Source: an uncultured Prevotellaceae bacterium (lineage in GTDB: Bacteria > Bacteroidota > Bacteroidia > Bacteroidales > Bacteroidaceae). From it: 8,046 nt of DNA. Where the stretch lies: positions 1 to 8,046 of the forward strand of contig OMTC01000065.1 in the NCBI GenBank assembly GCA_900313845.1, given 5' to 3'. The notes beneath the pieces are model-generated. The model saw only the letters and a program-made list of their open reading frames with translations, ran no database searches and was not told where the DNA came from. Both the position numbers and the translations under genes were made by a program. Position 1 is the stretch's first letter. The number at the start of each line of letters is the position of its first letter. Below, piece after piece: positions 1-6,493 of the stretch.

Positions 1-1482
1 AACAAACGCCCTTAGCGTGTCGGTTCCCGCAATGGCATAGATGCAAACGAATTCACTTTCCTCGCTTGCCCGAGCAATGCATGTGAGGCGATAGTTGCCC
101 GCATCCACAGTGTCCTGACGTTCAGCCTGATAAAGCACATCCTCTCCATCTTTCCAAGCATCCAAATAACGCATCATGTTGTTGATAACTTTACGCTCCG
201 TCTTGTCCAATGCAGGGTATTCACCCGACATTGTATGATAGAGAAGTCCCTCTTCGGTGTTTTCGCAGAGAGTGAAACGATGTTCCTTGAAGTACCAGTC
301 ATCCCATTCCTGATACATTTCCGCTAAATCCTTTTCGCGGGCTTCAATTTTCCTTTGCTGCCTAACTTCATTCTCATATTTATCGATAATCTCTCCCATC
401 TTCACAGCAGAAGCAACGATTCCGACCACTGCGATGAGCCAAAGGCAAAGCCAGAAAACACGCTGCGTGGTTCCCATCGGCTTTTGCTTGCCTGCCGTAC
501 TGAGGAAAGCATGAATGGCAGCGTAGGCAGGTATGAAAAGTCCCACCAAGAGACATCCACCCAATGTCCAGAAGATTTCCATATTCTGATGATAGACCTC
601 TGCCACATCGGGATAGAACATATTTCCCAACACAAACTCAGGCGAAAAGAACATGGCTGCCATGCCACTCAACAACACCAAGAACGGAACAAACAGACAG
701 ACACCAAGGAGAAACACAAATATCTTCAGTAACGTACCTAACACCTTGAATCCACCACTGAGACATCCGCTTGCGCCATTCGTCTTCATCTCTTCGGGCT
801 GTTGCACAGCTGCCGAAATCTCATCGCCCAAGTTCTGTGGATTTACCTCCTTACCCTTCATTTTCAGTCTATCCTCAGGTGTCTTTGCCTCGGGTACGAT
901 GACTGCCAAAACTATGTATGCAATGATAGCCCAGCCAAAGGAGACGCGCCAACCGAAGTAGTTCCAACTAAAGAAACTACCCGAACCGAAAACAAGCAGG
1001 ATGAAACCCAAGCGCCAAAAAGTGGGGTCGCCACCAAAATAGTTGGCAAGTCCCGAAAGCACACCCGCCAGCACTTTGTTGGTAGGGTCGCGGAAGAGCT
1101 TCTTCTTTTTCAAGTTCTCTGAATAGTTTTCCCAGGCAGTCTGATTCAAACCAAATCCACCTCCCGAAGTGTTTGCTCCAAATTGTTCGCTTTGCTGATT
1201 GCCATTCGTCTGCGAAGCATCGTCACTCATCTGCTCAGGATTTCCGATGCGGGCAATGATGTCCTGCACATGCTCGATGTTGATGGCATCCACACCGCCA
1301 GCCTTCAGTTCGTCGAACAGTTCGGCAATGCGTGCCTCAAGGTCGTTGGCAATCTCTTCCCCACCCTCTTGGCGGTCGAAAGTCTGGTGGATGGATTCCG
1401 TGTACTTTTTCAGCAATTCGTATGCGTCTTCATCAATCGAATAGAGTCGCCCGAACATGTTGATAGTTATATTCTTTTTCAT
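1..1482 (-). CDS. PspC-domain membrane protein, C-terminus beyond the window
   Basis: This is an open frame of 494 codons read from the start at 1482 down to the left edge, with no stop, so the gene is partial at its 3' end. The N-terminal stretch (residues 1-90, beginning MKKNITINMFGRLYSIDEDA) is a soluble region that precedes PspC domains in Bacteroidetes proteins. The PspC domain covers about residues 127-200: RDPTNKVLAGVLSGLANYFG, then a hydrophobic stretch ending in WAIIAYIVLAVIVPEA. Further membrane segments lie near residues 252-280, 304-326 and 342-360. A charged, coiled-coil-like segment (366-390) leads into a soluble tail. PspC proteins sit in the inner membrane and in enterobacteria regulate the phage-shock response. 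Here the exact role is unknown, and an envelope-stress function is inferred from the domain. The gene follows a PadR regulator by 29 bp and is probably controlled by it. The domain call is secure; the function is not. Confidence 0.88.
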   Translation of the reverse strand, partial: MKKNITINMFGRLYSIDEDAYELLKKYTESIHQTFDRQEGGEEIANDLEARIAELFDELKAGGVDAINIEHVQDIIARIGNPEQMSDDASQTNGNQQSEQFGANTSGGGFGLNQTAWENYSENLKKKKLFRDPTNKVLAGVLSGLANYFGGDPTFWRLGFILLVFGSGSFFSWNYFGWRVSFGWAIIAYIVLAVIVPEAKTPEDRLKMKGKEVNPQNLGDEISAAVQQPEEMKTNGASGCLSGGFKVLGTLLKIFVFLLGVCLFVPFLVLLSGMAAMFFSPEFVLGNMFYPDVAEVYHQNMEIFWTLGGCLLVGLFIPAYAAIHAFLSTAGKQKPMGTTQRVFWLCLWLIAVVGIVASAVKMGEIIDKYENEVRQQRKIEAREKDLAEMYQEWDDWYFKEHRFTLCENTEEGLLYHTMSGEYPALDKTERKVINNMMRYLDAWKDGEDVLYQAERQDTVDAGNYRLTCIARASEESEFVCIYAIAGTDTLRAFV

Positions 1483-1511
1483 ATAATGGTAAGTTTTTTA
1501 GTTGTTCAATT

Positions 1512-1841
1512 TTAATTCCTGTCTTTCAGAAGATGAACCGTGTTTTCCAGTTCGCGCCAAGCTCCATCGAGTTGCAAGAGCAAAGTATGCCCCGCATCCG
1601 TCAGTTTATAGTACTTGCGAGGAGGTCCTTGCGAACTTTCCTGCCATTCGTAGGCAAGCACACCATCGTTTTTCAGACGGGTGAGCAGAGGGTAAAGCGT
1701 ACCTTCCACCACCAACAAGTTTGCTTCTTTCAAGTTCTGAATGATGTCGGAAGCGTATGCGGCTCGTTCCTTCAAAATGAGCAGAATGCAATATTCCAGC
1801 ATTCCCTTCCTCATCTGTGATTTTGCATTTTCTATGTTCAT
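1512..1841 (-). CDS. PadR-family transcriptional regulator
   Basis: This 109-residue protein is the usual length of a minimal (short) PadR regulator. It is a winged-helix DNA-binding protein. The core starts at MRKGMLEYCILLILKE (10-25). The recognition-helix region VVEGTLYPLLTRLKNDG (44-60) is followed by the beta wing ending in GPPRKYYKLTDAG (72-84). A C-terminal helix (about 86-105) would serve for dimerisation. Members usually repress their own operon and a linked membrane protein, and release DNA on binding a small ligand; the ligand here cannot be inferred. The start at 1841 lies about 28 bp below a consensus promoter. The stop is 29 bp before the PspC-domain gene, so the two are very likely co-transcribed. 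A duplicated element across the promoter is a candidate autoregulatory operator. Confidence 0.93.
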   Translation of the reverse strand: MNIENAKSQMRKGMLEYCILLILKERAAYASDIIQNLKEANLLVVEGTLYPLLTRLKNDGVLAYEWQESSQGPPRKYYKLTDAGHTLLLQLDGAWRELENTVHLLKDRN

Positions 1842-1869
1842 AAATGCTCGCTGTTTTAGTTTTCTGCTG

Positions 1870-1901
1870 CAAATGTAGGTGTTTTTATAGTACCTTGCAA
1901 T
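1870..1901 (-). promoter_or_regulatory. padR-pspC promoter, Bacteroidetes type
   Basis: Read on the minus strand, the -7 box TACATTTG (1877 to 1870) matches the Bacteroidetes consensus TAnnTTTG exactly. A TTG (-33 box, 1900 to 1898) lies 20 bp upstream, the expected spacing for the primary sigma factor of this phylum. The predicted RNA start is near 1863, giving a leader of about 20 nt to the padR ATG. Assignment rests on the motif and position only. Confidence 0.75.
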
Positions 1902-1913
1902 ACATAGTACCTT
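1887..1913. promoter_or_regulatory. Candidate PadR operator: duplicated ATAGTACCTT
   Basis: The 10-mer ATAGTACCTT occurs at 1887-1896 and again, identical, at 1904-1913. The intervening 7 bp contain GCAATAC. Each copy holds the palindrome GTAC. The pair straddles the -33 element of the padR promoter, so a bound protein would block RNA polymerase. Autorepression is common in the PadR family; that PadR is the protein binding here is inference from position. Confidence 0.5.
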
Positions 1914-2023
1914 TTATTTCTTTAATATTAACACTTTTTAAGCAAATCACATTTCAACGAGTAAATAATTGACATTTTTCAATTGAGGATTATTGTTTAC
2001 GAAACAGTAGAACAGAAATTATT

Positions 2024-2089
2024 CTATAGGGGAACAAAACTTACGCTATAGGGGAACAAAACCTACGCAACAGAGGAATGAAAAGAGTG
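2024..2089. repeat. 22-bp tandem repeat, two good copies plus a decayed third
   Basis: CTATAGGGGAACAAAACTTACG at 2024-2045 is followed directly by a copy at 2046-2067 differing only at one base (CCTACG for CTTACG). A third, decayed unit with only partial identity covers about 2068-2089. The period equals that of the array starting at 2112, and both share the core AAAACnTAnGC, so they may be diverged members of one repeat family. No coding function is visible. Confidence 0.75.
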
Positions 2090-2108
2090 CTTTTGCGGAT
2101 TCACTGAA

Positions 2109-2195
2109 AAAACGCAGGCTCGTTTGAGATAAAACGTAGGCTCGTTCTAACTAAAACGCAGGCTCGTTTTGGTAAAAACGCAGGCTCGTTTTAGG
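2109..2195. repeat. Four tandem 22-bp units, core AAAACGCAGGCTCGTTTT
   Basis: Four copies of (A)AAACGyAGGCTCGTT occur with an exact 22-bp period: the core C falls at 2113, 2135, 2157 and 2179. The last 6 bp of each period vary. Copies 3 and 4 have perfect 6-bp inverted arms AAAACG/CGTTTT around CAGGCT. Copies 1 and 2 retain 5-bp and 4-bp arms. The conserved half-palindromic core with a variable linker, close to two helical turns apart, resembles an array of protein-binding sites. A simple duplication relic is also possible. No replication initiator gene or recognisable binding protein is nearby. Confidence 0.8.
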
Positions 2196-2243
2196 ACTTA
2201 ATCCCCAAGAGCGTTCTTTTTAAAGCACTATTCAGGTTCTGTC

Positions 2244-2259
2244 AATTCCATGTGGAATT
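2244..2259. repeat. Perfect 7-bp inverted repeat AATTCCA-TG-TGGAATT
   Basis: AATTCCA (2244-2250) and TGGAATT (2253-2259) are exact reverse complements around TG. The 2-nt centre is too tight for a good RNA hairpin, so if functional it is more likely a DNA-binding site than a terminator. It is not close to an obvious promoter. Confidence 0.45.
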
Positions 2260-2299
2260 TCATTATTTTGCTTAAAAAAGAAACGCTGGATTTCTGAAG

Positions 2300-2315
2300 C
2301 TATCTGGCAAGATAG
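2300..2315. repeat. Short inverted repeat CTATCT-GGCA-AGATAG
   Basis: A 6-bp perfect stem (2300-2305 with 2310-2315) encloses a GGCA loop. No T run follows on either strand, so it is not a typical intrinsic terminator. It may be chance in AT-rich DNA. Confidence 0.3.
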
Positions 2316-2347
2316 AATACAGATTAAAAACAGATTGGAATTTTTAT

Positions 2348-2384
2348 AAAAAGTGACGAAAACGGTGGAAGGATGTCGCTTTTT
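2348..2384. repeat. Hairpin with A-run and T-run arms, terminator-like
   Basis: AAAAAGTGAC (2348-2357) pairs with GTCGCTTTTT (2375-2384) over 10 bp with one G.U, around a 17-nt purine-rich loop. The A tract on one side and T tract on the other give the look of a bidirectional intrinsic terminator. However, no gene ends nearby on either strand and the stem has only four non-A/T pairs, including the wobble. It could end an unrecognised small RNA or be incidental. Confidence 0.35.
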
Positions 2385-2458
2385 AAACAATTATCATTTA
2401 CTAATTACTTAAAAATGAGTAAATATTAGGCTAAAACGACAGATTTAATGTCAATTTT

Positions 2459-2489
2459 TCGAAGAATTCATTTATTTTTCATATCTTTA
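2459..2489 (+). promoter_or_regulatory. Candidate recJ-recQ promoter
   Basis: TATCTTTA at 2482-2489 differs from the Bacteroidetes -7 consensus TAnnTTTG at the last base only. The -33 position holds TTTCG rather than a clean TTG. If used, transcription would start near 2496, giving a leader of about 220 nt that includes the whole heptamer array before the recJ ATG. The call is weak because the -33 box is poor. Confidence 0.35.
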
Positions 2490-2519
2490 CAAAGTAAATT
2501 GCCGTAAAAGTGCGCTTTT

Positions 2520-2640
2520 GAGTGAGGAGTGGAACGTGAAGAGTGGAGCGTGAAGAGTGAAGAGTGAGGAGTGAAGAGTGAAGCGTGAAGAGTGGAGAGT
2601 GAAGAGTGAGGAGTGAGAAGAGTGAAGCGCTAAGCGTGGA
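2520..2640 (+). repeat. Heptamer array, about 17 units of GAGTGAA type
   Basis: From 2520 thirteen uninterrupted 7-bp units follow (GAGTGAG, GAGTGGA, ACGTGAA, GAGTGGA, GCGTGAA, GAGTGAA and so on to 2610). After a slip of the phase, further copies GAGTGAA, GCGCTAA and GCGTGGA run to 2640. The plus strand is almost purely purine plus T. The array ends 77 bp before recJ, in what would be its 5' leader. Similar low-complexity heptamer runs are, from memory, common between genes in Prevotella and Bacteroides. Their function is not established. Unit number is expected to vary by slippage. Confidence 0.9.
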
Positions 2641-2717
2641 ATATGAATCAAATCCATCTATCGACCCAGTCGAGGCATTTACACCGAGAGAAGCAATATA
2701 ATAAAACAACATAATTA

Positions 2718-4436
2718 ATGAATTACAAATGGAACTACGAAGAACCTACACCAGAACAGAAAGCGGCTGCGGCTAAACTGTCGCAGGAAATCAGTGTGAG
2801 CGAAACGCTGTGCCTCTTGCTTGTGAAGCGGGGAATCACCACAGCCGACGAAGCACGCGCTTATTTCCGCCCGCAACTGCAGGCACTTCATGACCCGTTC
2901 CTCATGCGCGATATGGACCGCGCGGTTGACCGCTTGAATCAGGCGATGGGCAACCGAGAGAGGGTGATGATTTATGGCGACTACGATGTGGATGGATGCA
3001 CTGCCGTCGCATTGGTATATCGCTTCCTGCAACAATTCTATTCTGAACTCGACTACTACATTCCCGACAGATACGAGGAGGGTTATGGGGTGTCGATTCA
3101 AGGTGTGGACTACGCCCATGAGACGGGTGTAAAACTCATCATTGTGCTCGACTGCGGCATCAAGGCAATCGAAGAAATTGCGTATGCCAAGAGTTTGGGT
3201 ATTGATTTCATAATTTGCGACCACCACGTGCCCGACGAGGAACTGCCTCCTGCAGTTGCCATCCTCAATGCCAAGCGTAAGGATGCCACCTATCCTTACA
3301 AAGATTTGTCGGGATGTGGCGTAGGTTTCAAATTCATGCAGGCGTTTGCCATCAGCAATGGCATTGCCTTCAGTCAACTCATTCCACTGCTCGACCTTGT
3401 GGCAGTGAGTATTGCCTCCGACATCGTTCCCATCATGGGAGAGAACCGCATCCTTGCCTATCACGGACTGCGCCAGCTGAGCCAGAATCCAAGTGTGGGC
3501 ATGAAGGCGGTGATTGACATGTGCGGTATGTCGGGACGCGACATCACCATGTCGGACATCATCTTCAAGATTGGTCCGCGCATCAACGCATCGGGACGCA
3601 TGCAGAACGGCAAGGCGTCAGTGAGTTTGTTGGTGGAGCGCAACTACCAGAAAGCATTGGAACAGGCGCAGCAAATCAACCAATACAACGAAGAGCGCAA
3701 GGAACTCGACAAGAAAATGACGGAAGAGGCTCAGGAACTGGTGAAGAATTCGCCCGACATGGGGAACAAGAGCAGCATCGTCATCTACAACGAGGATTGG
3801 CACAAGGGTGTGATTGGTATTGTTGCTTCGCGTCTCACAGAAACCTTCTATCGCCCTGCCGTGGTACTCACTCGCAGCGATGATTTGGTTACTGGGTCGG
3901 CTCGCAGTGTGAGCGGATTCGACGTGTATAAGGCAATCCAGAGTTGTGCCGATTTGATGGTGAACTTCGGTGGACACACCTATGCAGCCGGTCTCTCGCT
4001 GAAGGTGGAAGACGTGGCCGAATTCAAGCAACGCTTCGAAACTTACGTTGCTGAAAACATCGAAAGCGAGACAGTGACACCGAACATCGACGTGGATGCA
4101 ATGATTTCGTTCAGCGAAATCAACCGCAAGTTCTATTCCGACCTGAAACGCATGCGTCCGTTTGGTCCTGAGAACGAAAAGCCGAAGTTCTGCACCAAAC
4201 AGGTGTACGACTTTGGCACAAGCAAAGTGGTGGGACATAACCAGGAGCACATCAAGTTGGAACTGGTAGATAACACCTCCAATCAGGTGATGAACGGCAT
4301 TGCCTTTGGACAGAGTTCTGAGGCACGCTACATCAAGACCAAGCACTCGTTCGACATTGTTTTTACCATCGAGGAAAACAGCTACCGCAAAGGTGAACTC
4401 CAACTCATCATTGAGGACATACGGGCGAAGGAATAG
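2718..4436 (+). CDS. recJ: Single-stranded-DNA-specific exonuclease RecJ
   Basis: RecJ degrades single-stranded DNA 5' to 3' in recombinational repair, mismatch repair and base excision repair, using divalent metal ions. At 572 residues the length is normal. The DHH phosphoesterase domain carries motif I GDYDVDG (87-93), VLDCG (143-147), the signature CDHH (167-170) and LDLVAVSIASDIVP (225-238), which supply metal-binding aspartates and histidines. GPRINASGRM (286-295) follows, in the segment linking the DHH and DHHA1 domains. DHHA1 contains SARSVSGFDVYKAI (394-407) and GGHTYAAGLSL (418-428). The C-terminal part (about 455-570) matches the OB-fold region. All recognisable catalytic motifs are intact. 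The start is fixed by an in-frame TAA at 2712-2714. There is no clear Shine-Dalgarno, as usual in Bacteroidetes. Its stop lies 2 bp before recQ, so the two are probably one operon. Confidence 0.97.
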   Translation: MNYKWNYEEPTPEQKAAAAKLSQEISVSETLCLLLVKRGITTADEARAYFRPQLQALHDPFLMRDMDRAVDRLNQAMGNRERVMIYGDYDVDGCTAVALVYRFLQQFYSELDYYIPDRYEEGYGVSIQGVDYAHETGVKLIIVLDCGIKAIEEIAYAKSLGIDFIICDHHVPDEELPPAVAILNAKRKDATYPYKDLSGCGVGFKFMQAFAISNGIAFSQLIPLLDLVAVSIASDIVPIMGENRILAYHGLRQLSQNPSVGMKAVIDMCGMSGRDITMSDIIFKIGPRINASGRMQNGKASVSLLVERNYQKALEQAQQINQYNEERKELDKKMTEEAQELVKNSPDMGNKSSIVIYNEDWHKGVIGIVASRLTETFYRPAVVLTRSDDLVTGSARSVSGFDVYKAIQSCADLMVNFGGHTYAAGLSLKVEDVAEFKQRFETYVAENIESETVTPNIDVDAMISFSEINRKFYSDLKRMRPFGPENEKPKFCTKQVYDFGTSKVVGHNQEHIKLELVDNTSNQVMNGIAFGQSSEARYIKTKHSFDIVFTIEENSYRKGELQLIIEDIRAKE

Positions 4437-4438
4437 AC

Positions 4439-6424
4439 ATGAGCACCAAGGACAGCAAGTCGGATGATATCACCACTCCCCTTCCTCACATGGAGGAGCC
4501 AGGGGGAGCGTCCACAAATTATCTCGACATACTCCGAGAATATTGGGGCTACGACTCCTTTCGTGGCATTCAGGAACAGATCATCACCAGCATTGGCGAA
4601 GGGCGCGACACCCTCGGACTGATGCCTACGGGCGGAGGAAAGTCCATCTGTTTCCAAGTGCCAACCTTAGCAATGAAGGGATTGTGCCTCGTTATCACTC
4701 CCCTCATTTCGCTGATGAAGGACCAAGTGGCGCAGTTGCGTCTGCGTGGCATCAAGGCAGAAACCATCCACACCGGCATGGTGCGCGATGATGTGGTGCG
4801 TATTCTCGATAATTGCATCTTGGGCGACTACCGCTTTCTTTATGTTTCGCCAGAACGAATTGGAAGCGACTTGTTTCGCACCAAACTGGAACGAATGGGC
4901 AACATCTGCATGATTTGTGTGGATGAAGCCCATTGCATTTCTCAGTGGGGCTATGACTTCCGCCCTGCCTATCAACAGATTGCAGAACTGCGCAACCTCA
5001 TTCCCTACCCCGTTCCCGTTCTTGCCCTCACCGCTACTGCCACACCGAAGGTTGTGGATGACATACAAGAAAAGTTGTGGTTCAAGGAGAAGAATGTCAT
5101 CTCCATGAGTTTTGAGCGCAAGAACCTCATCTATGTGGTGCGCCAAACTGAAAACAAAACCGAGGAAATGCTGCATATCCTCAAGAGTGTGCCTCAGGGC
5201 AGCGCCATCGTCTATACGCGAAGTCGCCGACTCACCACCGAACTGGCACAATTGCTACAGTCGCATGGCATCATGGCAGAAAGTTATCATGCAGGACTCA
5301 CTACTGCAGAGCGAGACCTTCGTCAGATTAACTGGACGAAGGACCGAAGCCGAGTGATGGTAGCAACCAATGCTTTCGGAATGGGTATCGACAAACCCGA
5401 CGTGCGACTGGTGATTCACTACAATTTACCCGACTCCATCGAGGCGTATTTCCAAGAGGCAGGGCGAGCAGGACGCGATGGCAATGCATCCTACGCCGTG
5501 TTGCTCTATAATCCAAAAGACAATTATACCCTCTCAAGACGCGTGTCGGAAACCTACCCCGAGAAAGAGTACATCCGTGAGACGTACGAAAACATTTCGT
5601 GCTACTATGAAATTGGTGTGGGTGATGGACGCAACACCACACATCTTTTCAGCATCGACGACTTCTGCCGAAAGTTCAAGCAGTTTCCCGTGCAAGTAAA
5701 CAGTGCACTGAAACTCCTCAATAATGCGGGTTACATCGACTATCGTGAGGAGAACGATATGAAATCGCGCTTACGGTTTATTCTCCGCAAGGAAGAACTA
5801 TACAGGCTCCACGAGGGAAGCAAGGACATGGAAATGCTGATGGATGCCATCTTGCGCAACTACACGGGCGTGTTTGCCGACTTTGTGCTGATAGAAGAAA
5901 TGCATCTTTCTCACCTCACAGGACTTGATGCAGACTACATTTACGACTTGTTGAAGGAAATGGCAGCACGACGTATCATCGATTATATTCCTCACAATAG
6001 TTCTCCCACTATCACATACGTGTTGCCTCGCGTGGATACTGAGCGCATTATGCTTTCGGAAGATGTATATGAACTGCGAAAAGAGGACTATCAACATCGC
6101 ATCAACAAGATGCTGGAATATGCTTCAAGCACGACTCGTTGCCGAAGTCGCATGCTACTCAACTATTTTGGTGAGGAGGCACAGGACGAATGTGGGCAAT
6201 GTGACGTTTGTCTGGCACGTAAGAAGAAAGGCATTAACGTCAGCGAAATGGAACGGACTCACGAACGCATCATCGAAATCCTTGAGGATGGGGAATGGCA
6301 CAGCATCACAGAACTCAACAATATCAACATACGACGCGAACTCCTTGACGATGTGCTCCGCCAAATGACGGAGGAGAACGAAATCGAAACAAAGAGGAGC
6401 AAGATAAGGAAAAGTGAGGAGTGA
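4439..6424 (+). CDS. recQ: ATP-dependent DNA helicase, RecQ family
   Basis: This 3'-5' superfamily 2 helicase unwinds DNA and supplies ends for RecJ. Motif I (Walker A) is GLMPTGGGKS (60-69), motif II is DEAH (162-165), LTATAT (197-202) is motif III, the second RecA-like lobe has YHAGLTTAER (283-292) and ATNAFGMGIDKPDVR (309-323), and motif VI is QEAGRAGRDG (339-348). The zinc-binding cysteines C568, C585, C588 and C591 keep the family spacing (C-x16-C-x2-C-x2-C), but lie about 220 residues after motif VI instead of directly after the helicase core. A winged-helix-like segment (about 385-545) is in between, and a short winged-helix-like tail (605-652) replaces the HRDC domain. Length is 661 residues. 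An AAGGA at 4428-4432, inside the recJ end, may serve as ribosome site. The last codons (RKSEE) lie in a heptamer repeat. Confidence 0.95.
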   Translation: MSTKDSKSDDITTPLPHMEEPGGASTNYLDILREYWGYDSFRGIQEQIITSIGEGRDTLGLMPTGGGKSICFQVPTLAMKGLCLVITPLISLMKDQVAQLRLRGIKAETIHTGMVRDDVVRILDNCILGDYRFLYVSPERIGSDLFRTKLERMGNICMICVDEAHCISQWGYDFRPAYQQIAELRNLIPYPVPVLALTATATPKVVDDIQEKLWFKEKNVISMSFERKNLIYVVRQTENKTEEMLHILKSVPQGSAIVYTRSRRLTTELAQLLQSHGIMAESYHAGLTTAERDLRQINWTKDRSRVMVATNAFGMGIDKPDVRLVIHYNLPDSIEAYFQEAGRAGRDGNASYAVLLYNPKDNYTLSRRVSETYPEKEYIRETYENISCYYEIGVGDGRNTTHLFSIDDFCRKFKQFPVQVNSALKLLNNAGYIDYREENDMKSRLRFILRKEELYRLHEGSKDMEMLMDAILRNYTGVFADFVLIEEMHLSHLTGLDADYIYDLLKEMAARRIIDYIPHNSSPTITYVLPRVDTERIMLSEDVYELRKEDYQHRINKMLEYASSTTRCRSRMLLNYFGEEAQDECGQCDVCLARKKKGINVSEMERTHERIIEILEDGEWHSITELNNINIRRELLDDVLRQMTEENEIETKRSKIRKSEE

Positions 6425-6453
6425 AAAGTGAAAAGTGAGAAGTGAAAAATGAA
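6412..6453 (+). repeat. Heptamer array, six units, overlapping the recQ stop
   Basis: Six contiguous heptamers AAGTGAG, GAGTGAA, AAGTGAA, AAGTGAG, AAGTGAA, AAATGAA run from 6412 to 6453. They belong to the same family and orientation as the array at 2520-2640, but are richer in A. The recQ stop codon TGA (6422-6424) is part of the second unit, so the array supplies the last three sense codons and the stop. The rest lies in the 69-bp gap before the TPR gene. Confidence 0.85.
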
Positions 6454-6493
6454 GTCAGTTTTAATTTTTACATTTTAATTATATTTTCAAAGG

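Larger units (their letters stand above)
1842..2717. other. 876-bp divergent intergenic region, no gene seen
   Basis: This stretch separates the divergent padR and recJ genes and is AT-rich apart from its repeats. No open frame resembles a protein, and no tRNA or known RNA fold was recognised. The minus-strand frame across 2479-2712 is only the complement of the heptamer array (runs of Leu, His, Ser, Thr). The region holds the padR promoter and operator, 22-bp tandem repeats (about 2024-2195), short inverted repeats (2244-2259, 2300-2315, 2348-2384), a candidate recJ promoter (about 2459-2489) and the heptamer array (2520-2640). Confidence 0.8.

Noticed and set aside
355..1515. Plus-strand frames of 60-125 codons across 355-1515
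   Set aside because: They lie opposite the PspC-domain gene, whose minus-strand frame is open throughout and recognisable as a family.
2024..2195. CRISPR array
   Set aside because: The 22-bp repeats are directly contiguous with only about 6 variable bases per unit; there are no spacers of 25-40 bp and no cas genes.
2479..2712. Minus-strand open frame of 77 codons rich in Leu, Ser, Thr and His
   Set aside because: It is the complement of the heptamer array; the repeated residues follow from the repeat and no protein family is suggested.
3618..4403. Long minus-strand open frame opposite recJ (261 codons), with another at 2715-3464
   Set aside because: Both lie antisense to well-supported recJ coding sequence and have no recognisable motif; they are shadow frames.
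6469..6476. TACATTTT as a -7 box for the TPR gene
   Set aside because: It would leave a leader of only about 10 nt, and no TTG lies at the -33 position; co-transcription with recQ is simpler.
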